NCBI GenBank assembly: GCA_948695535.1
Contig: CAPRTS010000007.1
Location: 1 to 64,000, forward strand
Reading direction: 5' to 3'
Source: an uncultured Eubacteriales bacterium
GTDB taxonomy: Bacteria > Bacillota > Clostridia > Christensenellales > UBA1242
Length of the DNA: 64,000 nt
The position numbers and the translations under genes were made by a program. Under the pieces are notes generated by a model that was not told the DNA's origin, did not search any database, and was given only the letters and a program-made list of their open reading frames with translations. Of this stretch, positions 9,866 through 19,600 are shown piece by piece (position 1 is the first letter of the stretch; every line of letters starts with the position of its first letter).

Positions 9866-10353
9866 TAGGCAACCTCCTTAGAAAATACCAAAATAGTGAC
9901 CTCGTATTCTAAATAGCGTGTCTCGTCAGGATTTTCTTGGGTGATTTCAACCCGCGAAGGTTGCGTCTGACGGAAACAAATCGTAGCGTCCGTACTGGTC
10001 GCGGTTAGCGTTTGCAATTCGTTTTTGTAAATAAATTCAATATTAAAGGTTGTGTTTTTAACACCTTCTTGATATTTGGTAACGATAAAGGGTATACGTT
10101 CGTTAGGTAAACCAACTAAGTGTAATTCGCCGGTTTGACGGTCGGTATTGATTTGCAAATAACTTGCGTGGTTAATCGTCACGTCGGTAAAAACGTTTTC
10201 GCGAATTTCACTTAAATAATATTTTTGACCAAACTCAACAGCACCATTGATGGCACCAGTGTTCGTACAACAATACCACGTTACGCCAACTGCCGTAGCA
10301 ATGATGGCTACGACTAAAATAACGATAAGACTAATTGTTGTGCGACGCTTCAT
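9865..10353 (-). CDS. Small membrane-anchored protein, 162 aa
   Basis: Not recognised. The protein has a basic N-terminus, one transmembrane segment (about 7-29, ISLIVILVVAIIATAVGVTW) and an outside beta-rich domain. The topology is like the neighbouring 137-aa protein, although I see no clear sequence similarity. The start lies 23 bases inside the 3' end of the 866-aa gene and the stop overlaps the next start by one base, so all three are co-translated and probably act at the same surface site. Confidence 0.75.
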   Translation of the reverse strand: MKRRTTISLIVILVVAIIATAVGVTWYCCTNTGAINGAVEFGQKYYLSEIRENVFTDVTINHASYLQINTDRQTGELHLVGLPNERIPFIVTKYQEGVKNTTFNIEFIYKNELQTLTATSTDATICFRQTQPSRVEITQENPDETRYLEYEVTILVFSKEVA

Positions 10354-12931
10354 CTTTAATATTATCTACTTTTGCTGATTTTTCGGCAACAATTTTCTTA
10401 TGAGTATCTTTAAGTTGCATATCACGGGCGTAGGTAGTAGTTTGGTGAGTAATGTGCTTATTGAATTTAGTACGACGCCATAAGAAACTAAATACCGCCA
10501 AAACAATTGCTATTGCGGTAATCAAAGTCGGAATCAAGTACCACCAATTTTCGCCAAAAAAATTATTCTTATCGCTATCGTTACTATCATTATCGGTTGG
10601 TTTATCGTCAGTGGCGGTGGCAACTTTAACAAGTTTATCGTTGGCGCTTAGGTTCTTGGTTGCTAAATTGTAATCAGTCTCGGTCATTTCCGTAACCGTC
10701 AAAGCGGTTATGTACAAATGACCGTCATTAAAAGCGGTTACATCTTTGCTGCCTAAGGTAACTAATAAGTTTAAGGTTGTGGTTGTAGAAGTGGCCTGGC
10801 AGTAGAAATTATAAGTCGTCAGTGCGTCAGGGGTGTTAGCGTCGAGTTTAACGGTGAAGTAATCATCAAAACCGTTTAATTCTATAAAAGCATTCTCGCC
10901 ACGAGCGGTAAGCGAAACGCGGTAGTAATTATCGGTTGTTAAATTGTAGTCCAAGCCGTATTTGGTAACAATAGTGGTTTGTTCTTCGTTACGTAAAGTA
11001 ATACCATCGCGGTCAAAACCAATAGCCAACTTGTCGGCCACAGTATTATCGGTGGTTTGCCACAATCCGGTAAGGTTAACGGGACTGGTTAAATCAACCG
11101 TAATCAGGGTCGTAGCGTTCGCATCATCGAATGGACAAAATTCAGTATCGCTACGGAAGTTATCTAAAAAGGCGGTACCCGCTTTTTGTAAGGTAAAAAC
11201 TAATTGGTAAGCACGACTGGCTGCGTTAGCATGTTCGGTAATTGCTAATTCGTAATGACGCCACGTATTATCTTGGATCGTAAATTTACTTAATTCCACA
11301 CCATCGGTGGTTTGAAAACTGACCGACAATGGGGCAGTGTCTAGGGCATGCGCGTCAAACGAAAAGTAAGTAGTTTCGCCCGCGGTGGTGGTCAGTGTGG
11401 GACTGGTGACTTGGTTAGTGGTCGCGGTGCCGTTGTGCAACATGTAGATATTATTATTTTCGCGATAATTTTGGTTAATTTTCCCCGGATTATCCAGTCC
11501 GTTAAAATACCAAAAGGCGGTGTTGACAATGCCGTTGGTGGTTTGTTCGGTTGTCCAACTGTCGGCTTTTAAGGGGTAGGGGTAAGTGTTGCTGTTCACA
11601 TTCGCAGCGGTACCTAATTCAAAATTACCATTAGCCACCGACCAATCTTCAGCACTATTCAACTCGTTGGTGCCTTGCACGCCCAACGCGTTGGCATTGG
11701 TCACGGCGTAATCACCCGCTACACGATAAATGCGTAAATCGTCCAAAGCGACCCAACCGGTAACTTTACCTTCGTCTTCATTGCCTAAAACAAAACTCAA
11801 CATGAATTCTTGTTTAGCGTCGTAGCCTGCGGTATAGAAAATGGTATTTAATTGCCAGCCGTTATAATTGGGGTATTCGACGGCAGTAATCTTTTGGTAA
11901 GTGTTGCCAACGCAGAAATAAAATTGTGCTAAATCACTGGGCATTAACGAATAGAATTGAAACATATAAACTGCGTGCGGTAACGGTTGAAAAGTGTATT
12001 TACTTAAAGTTAAACGGGTATTATTGCCGTGGGCGGCCATTAACATAACATCTCCTTGACCGTCCTTAGCGTAGAAAGTATGATGATCATCGGTAAAATT
12101 CAAACGCGTAGCGACTAAATTATTATTGATGTTATTGGTGACAATAACGTTCGGTTGGGTACTGGTCGGGGCAGTAAAGTCAGTATTGGTTACGACTTGC
12201 ACTTCCTCAACGGCAGTGTGGTCGGTTAAGTTGTAATACACTTGGTCGGCACTGTCTAAGGACGCAACGGTATTATTAAAGGTGGTGACTGGCAAAGCGG
12301 TGACGGTCAGGTCACAAAAATACGCGGCACCATAAATCTCTTGATTAGGACTACCAAAATACAGTAACGCGGATAAAGTTGTGGCGACTAAACGGTCTGT
12401 CTGGATCATGAATTTGGCAGTATGCCACGCTCCGCGGGCGTGTAACGGCAAGTCATAGTCGCCTAAATAAAAATGACATTGGTCGGCAGGGTCGCCCATA
12501 ACCCAGTACTCGACAGCAATTTCGTAGTAACTGTTGGCCGCCAAAGTTATTTCATTAAGACTCAAATTACCACTGGTTTTGGTATTGGCCTTGTTTGCCA
12601 ATAAAAGGTAAGGATTGCGTTTGCCAATTTGACTGCTATCCAGTGTAATGTCACGGTAGGTTTTGTTATTGTGGTAGGTGTCGTTAGTTTGATTGGTAAC
12701 TCGCAGTACTGTCAAATTGTCATTAGTGTTTTTTTGCCAATTATCTAAATTGTAATCCGTCGTGCTTTGTTGGAAAGGAATTGTTTTTTGCGCCGGTGCT
12801 GTATATTGGTAAGGACTGGTCGTGGCTGTTAACGCACTTAGTCCCGTTGCCGCTAACGGAGTGACGGGACTAAATAGTATGACGGCAATAACGATTAAAG
12901 CACTTAAAATAATAAGTAATTTTTTTTTCAT
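10331..12931 (-). CDS. Single-pass surface protein with carbohydrate-binding-like modules, 866 aa
   Basis: The signal sequence is MKKKLLIILSALIVIAVILF, followed by repeated beta-sandwich-like stretches. Several of these carry a recurring pattern ending in an aromatic-rich strand (for example YFSFDAHALDTAPLSVSFQT, then WRHYELAIT), reminiscent of carbohydrate-binding jelly-roll modules. The C-terminus has a linker rich in Asp/Asn/Ser, a transmembrane helix (WYLIPTLITAIAIVLAVFSF) and a basic cytosolic tail of about 55 residues. No LPXTG is seen, so it is anchored by the helix. A role in adhesion or glycan binding is inferred only. It heads a three-gene operon transcribed away from the Ppx-like gene. 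Confidence 0.75.
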   Translation of the reverse strand: MKKKLLIILSALIVIAVILFSPVTPLAATGLSALTATTSPYQYTAPAQKTIPFQQSTTDYNLDNWQKNTNDNLTVLRVTNQTNDTYHNNKTYRDITLDSSQIGKRNPYLLLANKANTKTSGNLSLNEITLAANSYYEIAVEYWVMGDPADQCHFYLGDYDLPLHARGAWHTAKFMIQTDRLVATTLSALLYFGSPNQEIYGAAYFCDLTVTALPVTTFNNTVASLDSADQVYYNLTDHTAVEEVQVVTNTDFTAPTSTQPNVIVTNNINNNLVATRLNFTDDHHTFYAKDGQGDVMLMAAHGNNTRLTLSKYTFQPLPHAVYMFQFYSLMPSDLAQFYFCVGNTYQKITAVEYPNYNGWQLNTIFYTAGYDAKQEFMLSFVLGNEDEGKVTGWVALDDLRIYRVAGDYAVTNANALGVQGTNELNSAEDWSVANGNFELGTAANVNSNTYPYPLKADSWTTEQTTNGIVNTAFWYFNGLDNPGKINQNYRENNNIYMLHNGTATTNQVTSPTLTTTAGETTYFSFDAHALDTAPLSVSFQTTDGVELSKFTIQDNTWRHYELAITEHANAASRAYQLVFTLQKAGTAFLDNFRSDTEFCPFDDANATTLITVDLTSPVNLTGLWQTTDNTVADKLAIGFDRDGITLRNEEQTTIVTKYGLDYNLTTDNYYRVSLTARGENAFIELNGFDDYFTVKLDANTPDALTTYNFYCQATSTTTTLNLLVTLGSKDVTAFNDGHLYITALTVTEMTETDYNLATKNLSANDKLVKVATATDDKPTDNDSNDSDKNNFFGENWWYLIPTLITAIAIVLAVFSFLWRRTKFNKHITHQTTTYARDMQLKDTHKKIVAEKSAKVDNIKDEASHNN

Positions 12932-12945
12932 AGAACAACTAATAG

Positions 12946-12973
12946 TTTATACTACAATTGCTATTTTTAGCAA
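12946..12973 (-). promoter_or_regulatory. Promoter of the 866-aa surface protein operon
   Basis: On the minus strand: TTGCTA (12973-12968), a 16-bp spacer and TATAAA (12951-12946). +1 is expected near 12939, giving a leader of about 8 bases before the ATG at 12931. No Shine-Dalgarno is visible. Confidence 0.55.
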
Positions 12974-12996
12974 GGGAAAAACTTTTACATATAATC

Positions 12997-13025
12997 TATA
13001 CAAAAAATAAATTTTGTGTTATCAT
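12997..13025 (+). promoter_or_regulatory. Promoter of the Ppx/GppA-like gene, leaderless
   Basis: TATACA (12997-13002), a 17-bp spacer and TATCAT (13020-13025). +1 falls on 13032, the A of the ATG. A separate perfect TATAAT at 12990-12995 has no good -35. Confidence 0.5.
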
Positions 13026-13031
13026 TGGAAC

Positions 13032-14528
13032 ATGAGTAAAGTTGCAATCATTGAATTAGGTACTAACCAAATTAAATTATCCTTGGTGCGTATTGAAGAA
13101 GGTAAGTATTTTGAAATCGAAAAAGAATATGCGGAATTTGTGGGTATCGACCACCACTTGGCGGACAGTGGTTTAATTAAGACCGTTAAAATTAAAGAAT
13201 GTATCACCATTTTACAAATGTATAAACAAATTGCTTTGGCAAATCACGTGGATCAATTCTATTGTGTAGCATCGGCAAATTTAACCAAAGCCAAAAATTA
13301 TCTTTCGTTTATTGAAGAAACTAATGCTGAATTGGATTTGGACTTTAAATTGCTAACCCAAGAAGAAGAAATAAATTCCTTATATACTGCGGTAGTTAAC
13401 ACTTTGGATATCAACAAAGGAATTATTGTTTCTATTTCAACGGCCAGCACGCGTATTATCAATTATTGTCGTCGTGTGGTCTTGAATAGCCTGACTATTC
13501 CTGTGGGTGCCGCGAATTTTACCAATGTTGAAGACTTTAAGCAGGAGTTGCAAAACGCTGGTGACATGTTCAAACAAGTTGATCGCGAAGCTCCGATTAT
13601 TGGTTCAGACGAAATCTTCACCAGTTTTGCTCGCTTATCACGCAAGAAAACTAAATACCCACTTGATCTGGATCATAATTACAACACGACCAAAGATAAT
13701 TTCCAAGCCATCTTATCTTTTTTGCAAGGTTTAGATGTCGAGAAGGGCGCCAAATTAAAAGGCATTTCGGCTAATGGTATTGGCTACATTATGAACGGCA
13801 TGCAAATTGCTTTGGCGATTATGGACTTTGTTGGGTTAAGTAATATTGTGATTAACCGCAATGCCCGTAATGTTGGTTTGGCTTACCGTTTAATGATGGG
13901 GGAAGATGAACGTCCGGTTACGGATGTGTGTTTGAACAGTGTGGAAACGGTACTGTGGGCGAATGGACTGGACATGGAGCAAGCCAAATACCATTATTTC
14001 TTAGCGACTACTTTGTATTCGCAATTAAAAGTGTTGCACAAATTACCCCGTGTCTTTACTCGCATTTTGAAAGTGGCAACCTTATTATATAATTTAGGGC
14101 ACACGATAAATCAACTGTCGTTTAATAAGATTACCTATTACGCCATCTTAAACGCTAATCTTTACGGTTTAAGTCATAAAGAGATTGTGATGGCGGCGTT
14201 TGTGGCCAGTTGTCGTAACTGGGATGACTTTATGCTGGCAGAATGGGTTAAATACAAAGACCTGATGAACGAAGATGACTTGGTAGCGGTGCGCAAGTTG
14301 GCGATCATTGCGGCTATGGCGGATATCATGAACATGCGTAAACAAAAAGTAGTCAAAGATATTTCTTGTGACGTGTTGGGGGACAGCGTAATTATTAAAT
14401 TGGTAACTGATACAGATATGAAAAAAAATAAAGTTGACGTTGATGCGGCGAAGACTGAAATTTTCTGCTTGCGTAAATTAGCAAAAGAATTTACCCGTAT
14501 TTATAAAAAGAATGTTGAAATTTTGTGA
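13032..14528 (+). CDS. Ppx/GppA-like protein with HD-like C-terminus, both active sites degenerate
   Basis: About 498 residues with the layout of exopolyphosphatase/pppGpp phosphatase plus C-terminal HD domain. The N-terminal domain starts AIIELGTNQIKLSLV, where the family has a D-x-G-S-N-S loop. The catalytic Glu region is present as LTQEEEINSLYTAV (E111-113). The phosphate-binding DIGGGST motif is replaced by VSISTAST (133-140). The C-terminal domain follows the HD pattern but reads LLYNLGH where the family has LLHDIG. Both sites therefore look inactive, suggesting a binding or regulatory protein, perhaps for polyphosphate or (p)ppGpp. The start is ATG 13032; an upstream GTG at 13014 is rejected because the leaderless promoter points to 13032. 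Confidence 0.75.
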   Translation: MSKVAIIELGTNQIKLSLVRIEEGKYFEIEKEYAEFVGIDHHLADSGLIKTVKIKECITILQMYKQIALANHVDQFYCVASANLTKAKNYLSFIEETNAELDLDFKLLTQEEEINSLYTAVVNTLDINKGIIVSISTASTRIINYCRRVVLNSLTIPVGAANFTNVEDFKQELQNAGDMFKQVDREAPIIGSDEIFTSFARLSRKKTKYPLDLDHNYNTTKDNFQAILSFLQGLDVEKGAKLKGISANGIGYIMNGMQIALAIMDFVGLSNIVINRNARNVGLAYRLMMGEDERPVTDVCLNSVETVLWANGLDMEQAKYHYFLATTLYSQLKVLHKLPRVFTRILKVATLLYNLGHTINQLSFNKITYYAILNANLYGLSHKEIVMAAFVASCRNWDDFMLAEWVKYKDLMNEDDLVAVRKLAIIAAMADIMNMRKQKVVKDISCDVLGDSVIIKLVTDTDMKKNKVDVDAAKTEIFCLRKLAKEFTRIYKKNVEIL

Positions 14529-14549
14529 TGCCAGCGGCGACAAAATTGC

Positions 14550-14578
14550 TTGCCATAACGCGAAATAGTCAATAAACT
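14550..14578 (+). promoter_or_regulatory. Promoter of the VirD4/TraG-like gene, leaderless
   Basis: TTGCCA (14550-14555), a 17-bp spacer and TAAACT (14573-14578). +1 is expected at 14585, one base before ATG 14586. There is no Shine-Dalgarno. Confidence 0.65.
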
Positions 14579-14585
14579 AACATTG

Positions 14586-16583
14586 ATGATGAAGAAAGTG
14601 GGGAAATGGGCAGCCATTGGCCTGGGTGGCTTATTAGTCTTGGCGGTCATTCTTTTAATCATTGCTAATATGATTGAGAGTCGCGACATACTCAATTTGG
14701 CGGGTATCAACAGTCCTATTTTCGGTTACGGCATGTTGTTGATTCCGTTGTTGGCGTTGGCGTTTATTTTATTTAAATATTTTGATGTGGATAGTAAAGG
14801 TAAAAGTAAAACGGGAAAAGTATCCCAGTTCTATTCTAACCGTTGGATGACTAACAGTGAACGTGATAAAATTTACCTTTACACACGGGCTTCACAGTTA
14901 AAATCAATGAACAAAACGGGGCCATTGGCACGTTTTGAAGCAATTGGCAGTGATATTCACATTAACATGATCCCCAAAGATTACCACAGTATTGTTTTAG
15001 GTACTACCGGTGCCAATAAAACCCAAGGTTATGTTTTCCCGTTTATTTATACTTTGGGCTTTTCTAACGTTAAACCTAATTTGGTGGTTACTGACCCCAA
15101 AGGGGAAATTTATAACACAATGGCCGAAACTTTGCGCCAACAAGGTTATGACGTGCAGGTCTTTAATTTAAGTGAGCCTACGCGCAGTTCGCGCTGGAAC
15201 CCATTTGAAAACGCGTGGAACATGTTTCAACGTGCTCAACACATTGAACGTGAAATCAAACGCTACGAAAATGCTGATCCGGCCAAAATGGGGTTACGAG
15301 TGGTGGCGTCCAGTTATCCGCCGGTTTGGTATGCTTTTAATGGTATTGCGTTCCCCAGCAAAGAAATGGCCGAAAACGAGATGCGTCTTTTCAAACAACA
15401 ACTGATTTCTGATGCCGAAACCGACATCAAAGATATCTGTGCGGGAATTTGCCCAATAGAAAATGAAAAAGATCCCAGTTGGGAACAAGGGGCTCGCGAT
15501 TTGATCCAAGGTACGGCCATGGCAATGTTGGAAGACAGTTTGAACCCCAGTTTAGGTATGACTCGTGAAAAGTTTAATTTCTATAATATTGCGAAGATTT
15601 TGTCTTTGCGGGATAACGATCCGCAAGCCATGTTCAAAACTATTAAGAATTATTTTGAAGGGCGTGATAAATTATCTCCCGCAGCCGCTTTGGCACAAAC
15701 GGTTACGTCCAATGCGGAAAATACCATGCGTAACTACTTCGGTATCGTGACACAAAAATTATCAATGTTTAATGACAAGGGAATCTGCTATATTACCAGT
15801 GGTACTGACGTTCGTTTCGAAGACTTTACCAAAAAACCAACGGCCTTCTTCTTGATTATCCCCGACCAAATTAAAGTGCGTCACCCGTTGGCTACTTTAT
15901 GTATCTCGCAACTATATAAAGCGTTGGTAGCGGCGGCGAATCAGCGGGGCGGTAAATTGCCGTGGCCAACTTATTTTGTACTTGATGAGTTTGGTAATAT
16001 GCCCAAGATTAATGATTTTGCAACCATTGTTACTGTCGCTCGGTCGCGCCGTATTTTCTTAACCTTGGTTTTGCAAGATTATAAGCAGTTAGAAACCATT
16101 TATGGTACCGAAAGTGCAGTTACCATTCGTAACAACTGTAACCACCAAGTGTTTATTGGGGTTAACGACATGGATACTCGTAAAATGTTTTCGGATTTAA
16201 TGGGCGACATGGAAGTTACTACTGAAAGCAAAAGTATCAGTCGTAATACGGGCAAGGCGGCCAAAGATGACGCTAACGGTGGCAGTGAATCGACCAGTAC
16301 TAATACGGCCAGTCGTCCGCTGTTGCCTCCTAACGAATTACTGGATATGATCCCGGGAACAATTTATATTTACTGTTTTGGCTTCCATCCGTTGAAAAGC
16401 AAGGTTACTTTATTTTATGAATGTCTTAATAAGGGCTTAATTAAATTAGTGCCGACGCCAGATGTTTACGTGCCGGGTAAGTTTTTTGACGAAGCCGCGG
16501 TTTATTATGATATTCGTCGCCGTAATGATATCGTAATTCGACGTATGGATACCGTACAAAAGAAAGATCTATTTGAATGGTAG
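14586..16583 (+). CDS. VirD4/TraG-family coupling ATPase, orphan
   Basis: A 665-residue T4SS coupling-protein-type ATPase. Two transmembrane segments (about residues 7-27 and 43-62) precede a cytosolic motor domain. The P-loop region is GTTGANKT (139-146), with Lys and Thr but Asn where Gly is usual before the Lys. Walker B is FVLDEFGN (D467-E468), and the downstream TraG pattern LQDYKQLETIYG and NNCNHQVFIG is present. It ends in a cytosolic tail. In conjugation such proteins feed DNA or protein substrates into a secretion channel. No relaxase or other T4SS gene is visible here. The next gene, 70 bases on, is a giant surface protein with its own promoter. ATG 14586 or 14589 are both possible. 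Confidence 0.85.
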   Translation: MMKKVGKWAAIGLGGLLVLAVILLIIANMIESRDILNLAGINSPIFGYGMLLIPLLALAFILFKYFDVDSKGKSKTGKVSQFYSNRWMTNSERDKIYLYTRASQLKSMNKTGPLARFEAIGSDIHINMIPKDYHSIVLGTTGANKTQGYVFPFIYTLGFSNVKPNLVVTDPKGEIYNTMAETLRQQGYDVQVFNLSEPTRSSRWNPFENAWNMFQRAQHIEREIKRYENADPAKMGLRVVASSYPPVWYAFNGIAFPSKEMAENEMRLFKQQLISDAETDIKDICAGICPIENEKDPSWEQGARDLIQGTAMAMLEDSLNPSLGMTREKFNFYNIAKILSLRDNDPQAMFKTIKNYFEGRDKLSPAAALAQTVTSNAENTMRNYFGIVTQKLSMFNDKGICYITSGTDVRFEDFTKKPTAFFLIIPDQIKVRHPLATLCISQLYKALVAAANQRGGKLPWPTYFVLDEFGNMPKINDFATIVTVARSRRIFLTLVLQDYKQLETIYGTESAVTIRNNCNHQVFIGVNDMDTRKMFSDLMGDMEVTTESKSISRNTGKAAKDDANGGSESTSTNTASRPLLPPNELLDMIPGTIYIYCFGFHPLKSKVTLFYECLNKGLIKLVPTPDVYVPGKFFDEAAVYYDIRRRNDIVIRRMDTVQKKDLFEW

Positions 16584-16598
16584 GATACCAGCATTTTG

Positions 16599-16627
16599 TT
16601 GACGATATAAAATATTAAAATTATAAT
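16599..16627 (+). promoter_or_regulatory. Promoter of the 2516-aa surface protein gene
   Basis: TTGACG (16599-16604), 17 bp, TATAAT (16622-16627); +1 near 16634. The -10 and the following bases (TATAATTTA, then CATACTATGTTG, then GGGGAA) are nearly the same as upstream of the 6804-aa gene. Confidence 0.8.
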
Positions 16628-16653
16628 TTAACCATACTATGTTGGGGGAACGA

Positions 16654-19600
16654 ATGAAATACGGGCGAGGCCGGGTAATTGCTGTCGCACTGTTAAGTAC
16701 GGTGCTGGCTTTGTTGCTGTCTGGTTTCGGTTTTTTATTAGGTTTCAGTAATTTGCAAACCCAAGCTGGTGATAATGATAATTACGATCCTTATCATATT
16801 CCAACTTTTGACGAAGCCTATGTCTTTGACCCAATTACCACTTCTGGCGAAATAACCTTGGGGCAAAATGCGGGGGCGGCAACAATATTTGCTTTACGTG
16901 ATGAAAGTTACCGAAGTGATAGTGTCACTGCTTTGTTTAACGCCTCCCAAAAATTAGGTTTTAGTTCTTTACGCAACAAACGCAATCGCGATCCTTACGC
17001 CTTGTTTACTGACGCTGATATGCAAAGTATTGTTAATGGTATTGGCATGAATGATTATGGCGTCAAGTACGACGATAATAATGGTAATGGTCAATTTGAT
17101 TATGAAGACCAAAACGGTAATGGCCAGTTTGATGTCGGGGAAGACACGAAGCAAGATAAGTTTGTGGCTTATTGTTTGCAGACGCCGGTGATTATGTTAG
17201 ATACGATTAACGTTAACCAAGCAATCGTTTTTGAATTGTTGAACTTGCCACTGGCACCGTCAATTAACAAAATGACGCAAAATGGGGAGAATATTCCTAT
17301 TAAAAATATAGTTTTGGCCAGTGGGCAAAATGCGGATCACGTTTACGGCAGCAGTTTTACACAGACCACGATGCCCATGACCAAAGAGGAAGTTAAAGCT
17401 TTTAATGACCAAAAACGCCAAGAAATTATTCAAGGTAACGTTGGCTTAAACAAAGGTGATCCGGGTTGGATTGACCCCGATGACCCCGTTAATTATTTGG
17501 ATTACGACGCTATGTTGGCAAAAAATACCTACGAAATGATTGGTGCGGGGGCGGTAGCCAGTTGTGGTACCAGCCTGCGCGGGGTTTTTAATCAAGAAGG
17601 GTTGTACGAATTTGATTTTACTTTATCGGTGCCGGGAGCTAATGGGGTGATAACCGAAATCAAATTGGCGTTTGCTTTTTATATCACTGATCGTTCGCAT
17701 TATACTGCTTACCCCAGTTTCCCTGACGAAAATCGGGCCGCGGGCAATGGTAATGTTTATAATTATTCTTTTGGTGGCGAATATCCTATGGTCACTTATA
17801 ACGAAAACTACTTTGATGTTGTTATTACCAGTACGGAAAAATATGCTGACAGTGCCAATGATGATAGTATTCAAAATGCCGGCGACGGACGCACTTTGCA
17901 GTTTTCTGCGGTGGGGGAATATACCATGACCAGTTACCTGAAAAACTATTATTTTTACGTTGACCAAGCTGACCCGAGTAAAAGTATTTATCGCGAACTG
18001 CGGTTGCCGCGTTACCGTGCTAATGTTAGTGTTCTTTATATTCGTGGTTTCCAAGCCTATTATGGTGGACAACACAACCAACCCGAATACAACGGCCCGT
18101 TACCATTTTACAATGCCAGCACTGTTAACAGTAACATAACGCCATGGGTAACCAATAACCATTATAACTTGGTCGATATGGTGAAAAACAAAAATCCTGA
18201 CGCCAATGCGACTCTCGCTTACGCTAAGTTATTGACTGATGTGCTTGATCGTGAAGATGCCAAAAAAGAAGATGACTCCACAAAATTGGTGCCAATTCGT
18301 ACTAACTTCCCACCCGTACAATTTGTCGGCAACGTCAATCACGCCTATGGTGCCGGCTTGGGCGGGGAAAACGTGCGTTTATCGACCGTCAGTTTCAAAG
18401 GTGTCGATGATTTTTCGTGGGGTGAACCGACTACTTATGAGCCGGGAAAGCCTTTTACTGATGCGGGTCGCTACTTGGTAATGATGTATTTCTGGGTTAA
18501 TAAAACCTTATGTCAACAAACCTTTTACTTTGAAATTAGTAACGCCTTAGAAATGAAATTTGCCGTTACGGGTACTGAAGGGAAAGGTTACGAGATTTTA
18601 GAATATGACGAATTAGTACGTAAGGGGGGACGAGCACAAGGTAAAGCAATCACAATTATGTATAACGGTGCAACTAAATTAGGTGAATTTGAAGTGCCAC
18701 CGACCATCACTTTGGAACGGGCGTCATTAAACGACCCACGTCATTTTACCGATATAGAAATCAACAAGGCAACTGATGGTTCTTTTAATTTTTATTTGGC
18801 ACCGGCATGCTATCGTTTAACTGTCGTTTACGGAGCCTATGGTCAAGCCGCAACGGTAATCGAATTGTTGGTCGATAACACGTCCGCAACCAATATAACG
18901 ACCACTGCGCAATACCAACAACCACGGCTAAGCAATTTACCCACCAATACAGCGATATGGGGAATGGGAAATATTACCTTATCGTGGGATAAAAAAGTCA
19001 GTGGCATTGGTTTCCGTAACGTTCAGGTTGATTATTACCGCAGTTTAATTGAAGATGCCAAGGCAGATCCTAATGCAGCCATAAATTATACTAATTACGA
19101 CCCCAGCCAAACCAATTTGTTTGCAACCACAATTTTTAGTGAAGAACGTACTGCCACTCGTGATTATACTCCGGTGTTGGCGGACGACCGCTGGTGTTTA
19201 ACGGAAAAATTTAATCAAGCCGGAGTGTATTTGATTACGTTGACTGATGACGTGGGTAATGAAACACAATATTTATTGATCATTGATGATGCTAAACCAA
19301 CGTTTGTGCAAAAGTCGCCCGCACCCGTTAATTCGTCTAATGTAGTTGCCTATGATAAAAATGGTATTAATGTCGGCTTTGGTCGCAACAAAATGGTGAT
19401 GTTCAATGTTGATTTAGCCAATGATGCGCCTTTTAAGGATTGGCAACAGTTTGCTGACTTGCGTGAGCAACAACTGATTGTACCGACGGCAACTGGTAAA
19501 TACGCTTTGTCAATACCGTTGGCCAAGGCCGAAATGAACGTTAATGGGGGAGTATACGAAACTTTAAGTCGAGCTGAGCTGGAACTTGGTTATAAAATTG

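Noticed and set aside
16639..16641. ATG as the start of the 2516-aa protein
   Set aside because: Falls in the leader element shared with the other giant gene, where the second copy has AGG; ATG 16654 follows a GGGGGAA.
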